64,000 nucleotides of DNA from NCBI GenBank assembly GCA_013115145.1, contig JAAPAO010000027.1, forward strand, positions 1 through 64,000, in the 5' to 3' direction. The notes beneath the pieces are model-generated. The model was not told the DNA's origin and did not search any database. It saw only the letters and a list, made by a program, of their open reading frames with translations. Position 1 is the first letter of the stretch, and each line of letters starts with the position of its first letter. This DNA comes from Perkinsus chesapeaki. Lineage: Eukaryota; Perkinsozoa; Perkinsida; Perkinsidae. This document shows positions 50,335 through 61,818 of the stretch, one piece after another. The position numbers and the translations under genes were made by a program.

Positions 50335-52404
50335 ATGGCCCTTTTTATGGCCTCGTTGATCGCTATCAGAGCTGCATTCTGTAGTAGCTACCCTCAACAT
50401 ATAATCTACCCTCGCATAGGTCACAAGATACTGCACAAAACTTTATGCGATAATTTTGTCTTGTTGCTGTATACGGCGCGCATCGATTATAATGATACTC
50501 AGAACCCCTCCATCGAATGTATTTCCGTCAGGTTCAATCTTCCTGAGACTATAACTGCAAGCTGCCAGACTCCCATATTCGACGAACAAGCATCAGCGAA
50601 AACCGTCGGTCTCTATCGCACAGCTTCCCTCCCCTTTGCGAGTCTGGGTCAATCGGGCATTGATGAGCGGTTGAAGAGTTTGGGCTCTTCGCAAAGACCG
50701 AGCATCAAACGACCGTATAGGTCCAAGGTACCCGAAAGAGCACTGCCGCCTACATCACAAACGGAGATGGAGACACTTAAAGAATCAGACGATGACGGGA
50801 ATGAGTCCACGGGCACGCAGAATGAGCCCACTAGCGAGCAACGCGACGCTGCAGAGGAATGGATAGATCAAGTGAAGCAATCGCAGAGTCTGGATTGCCT
50901 CAAAAAGGCGCGAAAGACTGCGCAGGAGGAAACTCCCGGAAATGAGGAAAAACTGCCGCTTGACTGCACAAGTCTCGAATCCTCGGCATCGTCGAATTCC
51001 GAAATAGAGGAGCGAGGCGGGACTAATGAGCCCTTAGTGAGCCAGAAAGCGAATGACGGTATCAAGGAAAGAGAAGAGTCAGATTTGTTCACTAAACTAG
51101 TCGAATACTTCCGAGGATCGCCAAGTAAAGTGGAAACGTCGATTGGAGGAGGCAAAGAGCAGGTCGGTACCAGTGAGAATGGGACAGATAACACAAAGAG
51201 CAAAGAGTGGATCGGTACCAGTGAGAATGGGACAGTTAACAGAAAGAACGAGGAGTGCATTGGTACCAGTGAGAATGGGACAGATAACACGGGCAGCGAA
51301 AAATCGATAAGCAGCCGTGAGATGGGACCACCGGAGAGAGTTGAGGGTGATCAGGTTGACGATGTATTACGCGAAACGGTCGCTACAGTGGTTGCAGAAC
51401 TGAGCGGTCGGGCAGCAAGAAAAACGGAAGATGACGAATCGCAGCTTGTTGAGATCGCCATCGATCCGCTGACAGGATCATTTGCTGTAGTGGAAGCAGG
51501 TATGCAGTCATTAATAGAGGAAGAATCCCTGAGTGAAGAAGTGACTTCTGAAGAGCAAGCTGAGGTGGCGCCAGTCCAAGGTGACACAAAGTCAAATGGC
51601 AATGACGAAGAAATCGATTGCGATGAAGTTGAGCACGGTGCTGCGGACAGCGAACTGGACAATGTGAAGAGAGGAAGCTCCGAGGCAGTAGAGTGCGAAC
51701 CGGAGAGTGCCGAAGAATCGGGTATCTTAGGGAGGATGAGCCGACTGATCAACTCGGAGATACAACTTGCTCTTGAGAACTGGGGAAATGGGAAGGAGGA
51801 CGGTGGAGCAGTCAGTTCGGTGGAGGAGATGGAGGAGTTCCAGTCGAGGGAAACCATGGATGAAACTAAGAACGAGGGAGCCCAGCGGAAGGCGGACGAT
51901 ATAGAAGAAAAGAAAAGCCCCACGGTATTTGACAGGCTGTTCTCATTAGTAGTTGCTAATGAGACCAGCGAGACAGTAAAGGAACCTGTCAAGAAAGGCA
52001 GCCACACATCCACACCGGCGAATGCTTCGAATGGAGATGGGAACTTCCGCTCCCAAGAGGGTCACGAAATTGTGCAGCTCGTTGATGAGCTGAGTGAGCG
52101 ACCCGATCGGGGCGATAGCGATAAACTTGGCTTCTGGGATAGACTCATGCAGCCACGCTCGGGCAAAAAGCCTGCCACATCGACGAGCAGAAGCGATGTT
52201 GTGGAGAAACCGGCGAATTCACCAGGCAGCAGCACTCGTAGTCCCACCTCGGTGGCCTGGTCTCGATTTAAGGGGATGTTCGATAATAGTAAGAATACAA
52301 AAGCCACAGTTCTACCCGAGGCACCACTGAGAGATGGCAGTTATCGCAATCGGAGGGCATCTGAGCTCACCAGCGAAAAGCTTGAGGAGTCTATGCGGGC
52401 CTAA
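50335..52404 (+). CDS. Acidic, low-complexity 689-aa protein with tandem repeats
   Basis: An intronless frame starting at the ATG at 50335. The first ~95 residues are mixed and Cys-containing (TARIDYNDTQNPSIECISVR). From about residue 140 on the protein is strongly Glu/Ser/Asp/Thr-rich and probably disordered. It contains a 16-residue repeat with the core GTSENGT (three copies, residues about 278-325). Short aromatic/hydrophobic motifs recur within the acidic background: SDLFTKLVEYFRGSPSK, ILGRMSRLINSEIQLALENW, TVFDRLFSLVVANETSE, LGFWDRLMQPRSGKK and VAWSRFKGMFDNSKN. These look like repeated short linear binding motifs. The opposite strand is also open over 51351-52013 because of the biased codon use. 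Function unknown. Confidence 0.75.
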   Translation: MALFMASLIAIRAAFCSSYPQHIIYPRIGHKILHKTLCDNFVLLLYTARIDYNDTQNPSIECISVRFNLPETITASCQTPIFDEQASAKTVGLYRTASLPFASLGQSGIDERLKSLGSSQRPSIKRPYRSKVPERALPPTSQTEMETLKESDDDGNESTGTQNEPTSEQRDAAEEWIDQVKQSQSLDCLKKARKTAQEETPGNEEKLPLDCTSLESSASSNSEIEERGGTNEPLVSQKANDGIKEREESDLFTKLVEYFRGSPSKVETSIGGGKEQVGTSENGTDNTKSKEWIGTSENGTVNRKNEECIGTSENGTDNTGSEKSISSREMGPPERVEGDQVDDVLRETVATVVAELSGRAARKTEDDESQLVEIAIDPLTGSFAVVEAGMQSLIEEESLSEEVTSEEQAEVAPVQGDTKSNGNDEEIDCDEVEHGAADSELDNVKRGSSEAVECEPESAEESGILGRMSRLINSEIQLALENWGNGKEDGGAVSSVEEMEEFQSRETMDETKNEGAQRKADDIEEKKSPTVFDRLFSLVVANETSETVKEPVKKGSHTSTPANASNGDGNFRSQEGHEIVQLVDELSERPDRGDSDKLGFWDRLMQPRSGKKPATSTSRSDVVEKPANSPGSSTRSPTSVAWSRFKGMFDNSKNTKATVLPEAPLRDGSYRNRRASELTSEKLEESMRA
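51166..51309 (+). repeat. 48-bp coding repeat, three copies
   Basis: Units start with ggtaccagtgagaatgggac at 51166, 51214 and 51262. The first 22 bp of each unit are nearly identical; the rest diverges, so each encodes GTSENGT plus nine variable residues. Confidence 0.9.
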
Positions 52405-53368
52405 TCTGGGTCTGCAGCTAGAAAAGGTCGTGAAGTGTAGCAGTTACAACAGCTAGATAAAAAAGTAACGAGTCGAGTAAAAATTTTAATGAGGCATGGA
52501 TTCGTAAAAACATGTACCAGCATACGTTGTGTTGTAAAAAGCTACGCACTGTTTGGTTCGGTCTAAAGACTCTGGGCTCATCAGAAAAGAGTGAACCCGT
52601 ATCTACTAAGCTTGGTGGAGCATCGAAAAAAGCACTTCCGATCTTTGACTCTATTTTATACATGTACGCATCAGTCATCTGTAGACGCCGATTAGTGTGC
52701 TGAGTTGGCTCGACACCCTTGCAAGATATAACATTCCTCGCGTTAGAAGCCTGAACTAAGATCCTTTGTCCAAGATACAGTACCAACCTAGCTTCGTGGG
52801 AGTATATAACTAGGTTTAGCCAGCTATGGTGAAGGGAGAGAAGAGAGATACCAAGACTTAGCTAATAACCTCCACACCTCCAACAACGGTTTGTCTGTCA
52901 CATGCGTGCTACCCCAATGTCAGCATTGGTATTTGGAGCATATTGGGTCTGTGCCGGTTAAGATGCATCTTTGCCTTATATCGTCAATGATGAATGACCA
53001 GTGCCCAGTTTAATCTTCTATTTACGAGGCCATCGCCGGTCGCGGCCAGCGAAGCTACGCGAAATATAAAGTAAATGCAACAGCTTGTACGAGTCATGCC
53101 GTGACGCCGCTGTTGGGATCAAAGATCAGCCCACTGCTGAGTAGTCCCCTGGTCCCAAAGAACTTTTAGGCTCAACTGGCCATTCACTGGACGGCCCGGA
53201 CCAGAGAAATGTCTTCCTTTTTAGCATCCGGCCGTCTTGCCTTCTACAGTACAGCCTTGTACGGTACAGACACTTCATAATCGAATTATCAAAATGCCGT
53301 CGCGTATTTTATTTGAATATACAGCTAAGCTACAAGGTGGAGAATTTTTGATTGCCAAAAGTATCAAT
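52405..53368. other. Spacer, no supported gene
   Basis: Open frames on both strands between 52418 and 52786 overlap each other and show no family features. The stretch precedes the first secreted cysteine-rich gene. Confidence 0.4.
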
Positions 53369-54036
53369 ATGTACATGATGCAAATTGTCCTGTTTATTGG
53401 AATTTTCGTCGTCGCGGCGTCCGAGAAGATGTTAAAGGACAGCTCTGGAGAGAACCCGTAGGACTCGCCAGCCTTCCAGTCGTAAACAACGGTACACCTT
53501 TCGATCCTAGGTACGCTTCTTTCACGAAGACCGATGCCGAAGGTGTTAAGCCGAGCTGTTTTACCATCTTTGCAATAATAAAGCCCCTTTTACTCTCTTG
53601 AATTTGATAGGTGGTTGTTATGAGAAACCAACTGGTAAATGCGAGTGGCAGGGCGAGGAAGTAATTGAATGCCAATGTAACAGTGAACTCATTCCTCACT
53701 TTGTGAGAGGCCAGCCTCTTGGCTGTCCCATTTAACTTGATCAGAATTTCGCTGATTTAACCCTTGATGGAGTGGTATGCTCGCAGCTGTGTAGCGATTT
53801 GACTATGCCGTGCCCGACTTCGACAAAAGGTGTTGGACAGTGTGTAGGTGATGGAAGATACCTGTGTGCATTGACATGCTCTTCTGATAAGGTGAGCCGC
53901 TCACCGCGAGCGACATCTGTTTGCTCAATATTACAAGCTAGCGAAGTTCTACCATCTTTTGTAGGACTGCCCGGAGCCAGAGCGCTGCTACACTTTTGGA
54001 ACTGAGTTCGCGAGCGTCTGTATGTTCGCGCCCTGA
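53369..54036 (+). CDS. Secreted cysteine-rich protein, copy 1
   Basis: Five exons (53369-53457, 53511-53542, 53611-53702, 53745-53891, 53965-54036) join in frame. A signal peptide (MYMMQIVLFIGIFVVAASEK) is followed by GGCYEKPTGKCEWQGEEVIE and CQC, then DGVVCSQLCSDLTMPCPTST, GQC, CALTCSSDK, and the last exon DCPEPERCYTFGTEFASVCM, ending FAP before TGA. There are 15 cysteines after the signal. The C-terminal half (CSSDxDC...C...C.F.P) resembles the spacing of WAP/four-disulfide-core domains, though it lacks the double Cys. The two minus-strand copies at 54.8-55.5 kb and 58 kb share the exon pattern and the last-exon motif, which supports the gene model. An extracellular role, such as an inhibitor or surface/defence peptide, is inferred only. 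Confidence 0.75.
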
Positions 54037-54830
54037 TTTTGGGTCGTCTGACAAGCTGGTGTGCAAAACTCAAGAAGCAAGGACAGCAGTATGATTTGGT
54101 TTCAAAACTTATATTCGTTTTGTGTTCAGCTCTGTGTCACACAGACTGTGCTGTATATGTTGGAAGTTGGGAAGCTAAAGTTAACTCGATCGCCATCCTG
54201 CGCCCTCCCCGTTCGCAGGCGTACGTAATAGGGCTCCTTGCATTGGTCGGAGCTCGAGCATCACGGCCCTGTAGGAGGAACTGGCATCCTCCAGGCACCT
54301 CCACTGAGGACTTCTCGGAAGAGGCCAGTCTTTCACAGTTTGCGGTTCTCACTCACGCAACTGAGCCATGCACGTAACCGGAGGGTTCACAATTGGCCTG
54401 CCCAAGTAACCTGGGCCAAGTTGAGCAAGCTGCTAAAGACGCAAAACTTTCGAGCTACACAAACTCTAGTAGGTGTTCGGCTTTACAGTATGTCAAAGCA
54501 GTCGAGCTACCCCGTTCTGACGCAAACGCTGTACATAACGCGATGAGTTGATATACACTAATACGATACTATATTAACCAACGCGAGTCGTCCCATGAAA
54601 ATCTAGTTAGTGCTCGACCGATGTAAGGCACCAGAGCAGGTCGAAAATTCGAGCTAATATCACCGATTTAGATGTAAGTACTGGGCTACCATACAATGTT
54701 AAGCTCACAAAGCTTGCCTTCTTCATAGAAATAGTGAGACTATTGTGTGACAATCATTGTCAGCAGAGCTAGTAGTGTGGAAGCTAGGCTTCACTAGCTG
54801 AGGAGACGTATCCTCCCGGCCACGGGTACA
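54037..54830. other. Convergent spacer between cysteine-rich copies 1 and 2
   Basis: Copies 1 and 2 face each other across this stretch. Open frames (54039-54377 plus; 54137-54352 minus) do not match the family and lack signal peptides. No gene is supported. Confidence 0.4.
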
Positions 54831-55456
54831 CTAGGGCTTAAACATGCAGAAATTATCTCCTCCTTCGTAAAAGGTTTGGCAATGGGCTTCCGATGAACAG
54901 TCCTAAGAGGCATACCCCCAATTTGACAGGCAAACGTAATGTTGCTTACGTCGTTCGAAAAGCATTTAATCATGCAACCTGTAAGCTGTCCGTAGGACTC
55001 GCAAGTCCCTTCTCCTTTGGGGGGCGCTGGACATGAGTCTTGAGGGCAGTGCTGTGAGCATACCACCGCTTGGAGAACGTTCTCATGATCCTGAACATGT
55101 GTAGAAGAAAGAATGATGAAGCAGCCAGCCCCCACCACGTAGAAAGCGACGAAGCCGGCGCATTTGCAGCCTGTCAGATCTGTACCATTCCAATTGCATG
55201 TTTCGTTTGGCTTCTGATAAACGTTTCCTAAAACACTGAGATAAATGAGATCTTCAACTTGGATGATCAAAGTCTACAATGCGTGGTGGAAACCTACCGT
55301 CATTAGCAGGAGCCTGGCTGAGAGGAGAGTACCTAAAATCAAGGGATAAGTTTTATGAATCTCATTAAAGATTTTTTACATGGTGTTCTTGAACATAAGC
55401 TCAGAAGCGGCAAAGCCTAAAGCCGCTACGAACAGAGCCTTTCCAACGGATAGCAT
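54831..55456 (-). CDS. Secreted cysteine-rich protein, copy 2
   Basis: Five exons on the minus strand (55456-55380, 55332-55298, 55227-55139, 55090-54950, 54902-54831). The signal peptide is MLSVGKALFVAALGFAASEL. The chain continues with NVYQKPNETCNWNGTDLTGC and KCAGFVAFY, then LQAVVCSQHCPQDSCPAPPK, GEGTCESYGQLTGCMIKCFS and the last exon DCSSEAHCQTFYEGGDNFCM, ending FKP before TAG. All four intron positions and phases agree with copy 1. Asn-X-Thr sites (NET, NGT) suggest glycosylation. The first cysteine of the CYEKP motif is replaced by Val here. Confidence 0.75.
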
Positions 55457-57974
55457 CTTGGCCAAGTTGATATACGTTGGAACACAGCTTCTTGGCTCAG
55501 TGACACCTCAAAGAGACAACTTTAACTACGTCACCGAAAGAATTGAATACGAAGGAAGCCATGAGTGCTACTTTCTTGGGTTGCGGACATAATCACTTCT
55601 GAAGCGAGGCAACTTCGTATCGCTGTGTTACTCTCCTGAATGGGTTTGTTAGAGGAGACCCATGGTCTCGTTTAACTCAGTGCAAGTCACGGGTTTTATG
55701 TGACCGTGACGTGAAAATAAGCGTCTCCCGAACCCGAGTGGAGTCTCGCACAAGGAAACCTGCGATTTAACCACGGAATGAATTTAAAACAGTGGCCCCG
55801 GCTCCAACTGACTGAAGTTTCCGAGTAAAACCCGCTTTCCCGCGGAGCCCCATCCCCATATACTAATCTAATTCCAGGGAGAAGCCTTATGAAGTGGGAA
55901 TGTTCGGACAAACTACAGTATTGACTAGCACCGTCAGCCGCCATTGAACTGTTCGGTTTTTACAATAGCGAGTGACCAGCGGTTAACTTGACCGGGCAAA
56001 TTATAATGGAATGACATACTTGACGTCGTCAAGTTGACGAGTCCTCGTATTACTGGGACGTGTGCGAGCACAAATCAAGTCGTCAAGACTGACTTTGCCG
56101 GCAGTGCTAGACGGCGCGAGCATGCTCCAAGTGCCTGAAACCAGCTGCTGAAAGTAGTATCTCATTTCAAGGCGCAGCAACTCAATTCCAAAGGAGACGA
56201 AGTAGCAGGAGCAGGCGCCTCGCTTGTACTCGAGGCTCGGAGACAGCGCATTTACATTTTTCAAATTTATTTTTTCAAAAGCATACCTTGTCGGGTCACC
56301 TTCTAAAGAGGTTGAGCTCCGTGCGATGCTTCGGCTTACAAATCCTCACTTCTTACGACTCGAGCCTTTCCCGCATTCAAACCTCCGACCCGAAGCCTTC
56401 GGCTTTCTGCACGCATGGCGAGGGCGTCTTTGTCTTCAATCTTATATAGGCTAGACAGTCATTTGCTCATAATGTGGAAGACCGTATACGTACAGTAACT
56501 GGAGCGGATATGCATCGTGTAACTAAAGGCCTACGAGTGCCCAAATGGATTTCCGGGAAATACTGGAGACATCCGAGAAGCCATTCCGGGGAAGTTGCGG
56601 TGTCTCTTCGCAACCCTTCACATCCGAGCCAGGGTGTCAATAGTCAATTGAGGGGAAAGTCATTATTTCAACTGCGGAGCTCCAAGGAGTTTCATCACTG
56701 CGTTCTAGATATTACTCCTTTTGGGGACAATGGTGTCTCCAGCAACCCGGCTACGAGCCTCCAATGGGTGTGACTTATATCGTGTGAAAAGTCAGACCCT
56801 CCATTGTGTCTTCTCACCGACAGCTACTGTGTATTTTTGAGAATGACGTAAAAAGTGGCCTCTCGCTGATACTGAAGTGCGGGCCCGGAATCCGGGTGAG
56901 TCCCTAATAGACTTCAGGGTTTACAGCTTCAAAGCATATGTTGTGCCTAATATTCCTCGAGGTAAACTTATCCATCGGATGATATCCGATGGATTATTAG
57001 GGATATGCTCGCTTTTCTGTAACATCTGGACTACTTCGACCGAGGGAACTAGGCAGTGGTTAGACGTTATGAGATTGTATGTAGGGGGCTTACAAGACTG
57101 GCATAGTCGAAGCACAACTATTTTTCGAACACAGGGCGGTAAGATTTGCATGCCGAGGCTCGACACGTGGCCACCCTAGGGATTGGGTTTTGATAAGACA
57201 AGCTTATTATATCTGATGTAATTCATCAGTAAAACGGATTCAGTATGATTGATTTTAAGAATCTGACTCATTCTGATTTGAGTTGTATGTTACTTTTAAT
57301 GAGAGTCCATGTGGCGACTGCGAGTAACAGAAGCTCACTGATGTTCACACATTATCGTCTTTCACTGAAGACCCAAGACCCTGAGGTAACCATTCGGTGT
57401 TGTTGCCTAAATGCTAGGCTGATAAGGTTTATTGCGTGCATGGGAGGCTCGGACACCATGCCAATGTAGCGGGCATCCTCAAGACATGCACACTTAGTGC
57501 GCATCAATTGACAACAGTATGTGGTTCTCATTTACGCTAGTGAATCGAGCATACTTCCTGATCTTGGTACGCAGGAAGCATGTTATCCAAAATTCGAGAC
57601 CCTTAAGGTACAAGAGCCCGAGTCGCTGTTCCCCTCTACAGTGCGTTGCACGCTTCGAACAGACCATGCTGATGCGTGCGCTGTACAGAAGCTTTCTGTC
57701 AGAAAGCCATGCCTCTGCATAGCACGTATTCGTACACGAACTCAACATAACATCATAATATTGAAATGCGCCCAATGGCCTACTGATATGGAGTTGAAAG
57801 TCGTGGGCTATTACCATTGATATGAATAATAATGATAAGTAATGAGCAGTAGCATACTGCGCTGAGCCCAACAACTAGCATATTAACAATGAGTTGACGA
57901 AGATTGTAAGCTGAGTTCTTATTGGGTAAGCCAGGCTTCTCGAGTTTTGGCATACCCTTTCGGCATCTCATTTA
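55457..57974. other. Unresolved 2.5 kb between cysteine-rich copies 2 and 3
   Basis: No gene is firmly supported. On the minus strand, 56264-56001 (MKNVNALSPSLEYKRGACSC start, LDDVK before a GTATGT donor) and 55944-55696 (GHCFKFIPWLNRRFPCARL) look like possible exons. A signal-like MLVVGLSAVCYCSLLIIIIH lies at 57878-57780 on the minus strand. On the plus strand, 57560-57720 encodes a Cys-rich stretch (VRCTLRTDHADACAVQKLSV). Further small secreted genes are plausible but unproven. Confidence 0.3.
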
Positions 57975-58348
57975 CTAAGGTCTGAACACACATACCTTAT
58001 AGCCTTCGCCCAGGTCCTGACAGTATGCTCCCTCAAGGCAGTCCTGAACGATGCAATTTCAAGCGCAGGATAAACGTCGAGTTGCTTACATTGTCCGAGG
58101 AACAGCTCAACAGGCAAAGAGCCGACCCGGGCAAGCATGTCGCCTCTCCTTTGGGGGGAGCTGGACACTTTTCAACTGAGCAACCCTGGGTGCATACCAC
58201 CCCTTGGAGAACGTCATCATCGTCCTGAACATGTGCGAAGAAACGGTGTGATGGAGCAACCAAGCCTCACCACGAATATACCGACAGTGTCTCCAGTAGT
58301 ATCCATGTTCAACACAACAGTAAGGAGTAGGTATACCCAACAATACAT
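57975..58348 (-). CDS. Secreted cysteine-rich protein, copy 3 (short form)
   Basis: Three exons on the minus strand (58348-58271, 58224-58090, 58043-57975) join to 93 residues. The signal region is MYCWVYLLLTVVLNMDTTGD. It runs straight into DDDDVLQGVVCTQGCSVEKC, then PAPPKGEATC, LCLLSCSSDN and the last exon DCLEGAYCQDLGEGYKVCVF, ending RP before TAG. It lacks the N-terminal CxxKPxxxCxW exons of copies 1 and 2, so it is a shorter paralog or has lost them. Splice positions of the shared exons are identical to the other copies. Confidence 0.7.
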
Positions 58349-58896
58349 GAAGCACTATAGCAACAAGTGAATAATAAGAGAAGGGAACAGTCAATGCCTT
58401 GGCAATGGTTTATAAGTGCACGTATGTCTGTTCGAGAAGTAGTTCCAGCTGCGTAGTTAGCGGCAACTACTGCCTAACGAAAAAGTGCGAAAGGTGTTTT
58501 CGAAAAGTAAGATACATAAACAGAAGAGATCGGTTGACTATCGCTTCTTATTGATTGATATTAGTTTAGTGGTGAAATGTGAGAAAGTGTTCACATGAAT
58601 TGACAGGATATAATACACTAGATGGGAGGGACTTTGATAATTTTCGTAAGTGTGCGAATCAGAGCCGACCATCGGTTGATGAACCAGCCTACTTCCCATT
58701 CGACGGTAGTTCGCTTTTATCATCGAGAAGGAGGAATTAAGAGACAGTGTTTACCAAACACTCAAACGCAACGTTGAAAGGACGAGGATCCAAGTGAGGC
58801 GCTGATGACCAATGATCACGTCAGTCATGGTCATCATTTCACACACCAGCATGGCCGTACTGTACTTGACACTTGCATCTAATTTATTGGTCAACT
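58349..58896. other. Spacer upstream of cysteine-rich copy 3
   Basis: No supported exon. It lies between the 3' end of the CEP164-like gene and the start of copy 3, both on the minus strand. Confidence 0.4.
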
Positions 58897-61818
58897 TTAA
58901 TCGCTCCCGAATGCGGGTTTATTGGACACTGGTGGTGGTTGGGCGAGGACCCTGGTCAGGAGTTCTTCGAAAATCCTGAGAAAGATATGCAATCGGGGCC
59001 AGAGTAGGACGATCTCACCTGTTCTGTTCAGGTACATCCACCGAGACATCTACCTCTTCCTGAACTATGGCATCGGACATATCCGTCGGAGTTCGTCCAC
59101 ATAATTTACTAAACTTGGATCTCTTTCTTTCCGCATGCAGCTGCTGTCTGATCCTAAAAGATACTATCTAAGGTAACGCGCGTTCGTCTACGTAACAAGG
59201 TAACTTCCGATTACGGACCGTAAATTACGGTAATCAGGTCACCGAATATCAGATGCACCACGCGGTAGGAAATGGATTGCCTAGCTTTCCGTACTTACGC
59301 TGCCACAGTTCTGTTAAGACTGACAACCTCGGCATCTTTTTCAAGAAGCAGCTGTCGTCTAGCAACGTCCTCTTCTGCCAATACTCGCACCTTCTCTCGA
59401 CCATCTTTAAGTCGATCCCGGAGCATCTCAATCTCACCGGCCTGAGGTAAACGTATTGCACGAACCACCCCAGCCGAGGCCAACCTGGCTCGCTATGAAT
59501 CCATCAGCATCCTCCGACCTAGATTTAACTTCTTCCAGTTGTTCAGCAAGCTCCTCAACGACGAGCCTGTTACTAGCAGCCTGCGCTACAAGCTGTGCTT
59601 CTGCCTTTTCACGAGCCTACGATGACCCCTCTCAAAGGAAAGTGGGGTGACAATCCGGACCTCTTTTTCTTTTTTCAGTTCATCCTCAATCTTCTCCAGC
59701 TCTGCTATCGATGCGTCTTTTGTTTCTCTAGCCGAGCTTAAGGACTCTACGGTCGCATCGTGGTCTCTTTGCAGTCTTTCGCGTTGCTTCTCGGACTCTG
59801 ACAACGCAGCAATCCGGAGACTAATACTCTCGCTACTCTCAGAGGTTGATCCTAAACTTTATGAGTCTGGCTACGAATACTAAATTGATAGGAAAGCGTG
59901 GTCTTCCTCTCAGTAGAGAGCGCAATACATTATGTATTTGTTGGGGTTTCGGCCAGAGTATAACTCAAGCGACTAGTACGAGCCTGGTACTACCAGGGCT
60001 GGGCAGTGGACTACTGCCAGCTGGCCACCGAGGAACAGTCCATCCTGTCGAAGTTACAGTATTGCCCGCATGGCCACCTGCCTTGCGGCGGGCGTGTGTG
60101 TACTATCGGCCCGCCTGTCGTCGCACTGTGAGGTGCTCCCACCGGGAATCAGGGCAGGTTACTGATCGATTATGCTTATAGGCAATCGATCATTGATAAT
60201 ATCGGAGAAATTCGACGCACTGCAATCAACGCTGCTCGAGCCCTTACCTTTCAAATCCCTTTCCGCCTTGCCCTTCTCTTCCTCCACCTCAGCCAGCTTC
60301 ACTTTTAATTCTGCCAACTCAGCAAGCGTCGCCTCGACATTGCGCGGAGGCGGCTCGAAGAGCTTCTTGCCGATGTTAGATCCGCCACTGAGAGATTGGA
60401 ACGGCGATAGCACGTGAATTGCTTACTGCGGGCCTTACTCGGGTGTCGCTAGATCCGAACATGGATCAATTTCATCCAGCAAGTCGTCGGCACGTGCGCC
60501 TGAAGGACAGCTAGTCGGAACAGTGCAATCCATATATTTTTGGCTACCTGCCGAAATCTCGCTTTCGAAGTCACCGAGTTGATCAACTTTTTCCGGACTT
60601 CTGAAAACCTTCCTGTCCGTTCGACCTTCCTTTTCCACCCTCACTTTTCCACAATAACATCGTCTGGAATTCTTCCAACAGCTTCAACGACACGGTCTTC
60701 TGGCAGTTCAATTTCGGCTACTATTCGGGACGGCGACTCATCTGCAACGGCGTACAAATCATCACGAACAAGCCTGCTACTTGTAGTGCTATAATTGATG
60801 GAAACCTTCGGTTTGCCTTTTACCGGCTCGGGACTGACTTGAGCTGAGGATCTCTGGTCCGTATTCGAGAAGAGCCACGACTGTGAAACTCTAGCGGCCT
60901 GAGACCGGGTATCGAGTACTTGGAACTCCTCGGACATTCCAACGAGTGCTGCATAAGCACGTCATCCAGACGCCATGATCGACGATTTGCACGACCTCTC
61001 TTCCTTGTAATAGAGAAATTGATATACAAGCACACTTTCAATCGTGCAGATTGCAAACGGCCTCATACAGACTGGCCAAACAATTGTCCAGCGCCGGTCT
61101 GAGTGAGTTATCGATCGAATTGTTCAGAGATTAAAGCTCATGCGGAGGTAAATCATCGCATACCTCAATAAAGGGCTGCGAGTTTCTGATCCCACGATAC
61201 GAAATTCATTATTAAATTCGATCGATAACGCATCTAGATCGACGCTGGACAATTTCTGACCAGTCTGTGTGGTAAATAATACCACACCCGACAGCCGACA
61301 AACAATGCTCAATAAAAACCTACCAATTCCTCACGAGAGCTTTTCCCGTTCTTGTATTGCTCAACCGCCTGCTGGTAATACTGATCGTACCTATGTCGAA
61401 AATGAGCCGGATATCTCCACAGCTGATGCCACGCACGGATGATCCCAAACACTTTCCTTTGTCTTAGTATTGTGAAAGAACACATCACCACTCGCTGTCT
61501 GGCACTGTACCCAAGGCTGCGGTATCGGCGTCCTCAGCGCCTAAGATGCCATCCATTGAAGACCACCACCAGCCGGCTTCTACCTGCTTGGCGATCCAGA
61601 ACAGGTCGCGATCCTTCACCTTGTCCAATCCAAGCCAGAGAGCGTAGTCCTCGATCTCCTGCTCCGTTGGCTCCTCAGGTATCTGAGTTATTCCAGCATC
61701 AAGGTTCGGCGAAGCGTCCCTAACGGATGCTCACCTGCTGAGTTTTCCCCGACGACAGTCCAACGATTTTTCCAAGAACCGTAGCTTGAGCTTTCGCGGT
61801 TGCGGCTGTGGCTGCCAT
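58897..61818 (-). CDS. CEP164-like WW/coiled-coil protein
   Basis: Minus-strand gene with many short introns. Exons 1-5 are resolved: 61818-61735, 61682-61584, 61540-61437, 61390-61324, 61255-61164. They encode IPEEPTEQEIEDYALWLGLD, DLFWIAKQALRTPIPQPWVQ, then the WW domain (CQTASGDVFFHNTKTKESVW, DHPYDQYYQQAVEQYKNGK). This order (IPxxxEIxxxAxxLG..., W..., WW ending WDHPxDxxY) is the diagnostic N-terminus of CEP164. Later exons are coiled coil: about 60413-60170 (LAELAELKVKLAEVEEEKGK), 59860-59650 (SESEKQRERLQRDHDATVES), 59600-59500 and 59450-59296. The last two exons, ending KPAFGSD before TAA at 58897, were joined by frame. CEP164 sits on centriole distal appendages and docks the basal body to the membrane. 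Exons between 61.1 and 60.6 kb are approximate. Confidence 0.75.

Noticed and set aside
51351-52013. Minus-strand 220-codon open frame opposite the acidic protein
   Set aside because: It mirrors a Glu/Ser/Asp-rich coding frame, whose codon bias leaves the complementary strand open. It is Ser/Leu-rich without motifs.
53369-54036. Firm assignment of the cysteine-rich proteins as WAP-domain inhibitors
   Set aside because: The CSSDxDC spacing is similar, but the adjacent CC pair and overall spacing of the four-disulfide core are missing, so only a resemblance is reported.
54039-54377. Plus-strand 112-codon frame after cysteine-rich copy 1
   Set aside because: It starts in the 3' flank of copy 1. 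It does not match the family and has no signal peptide.
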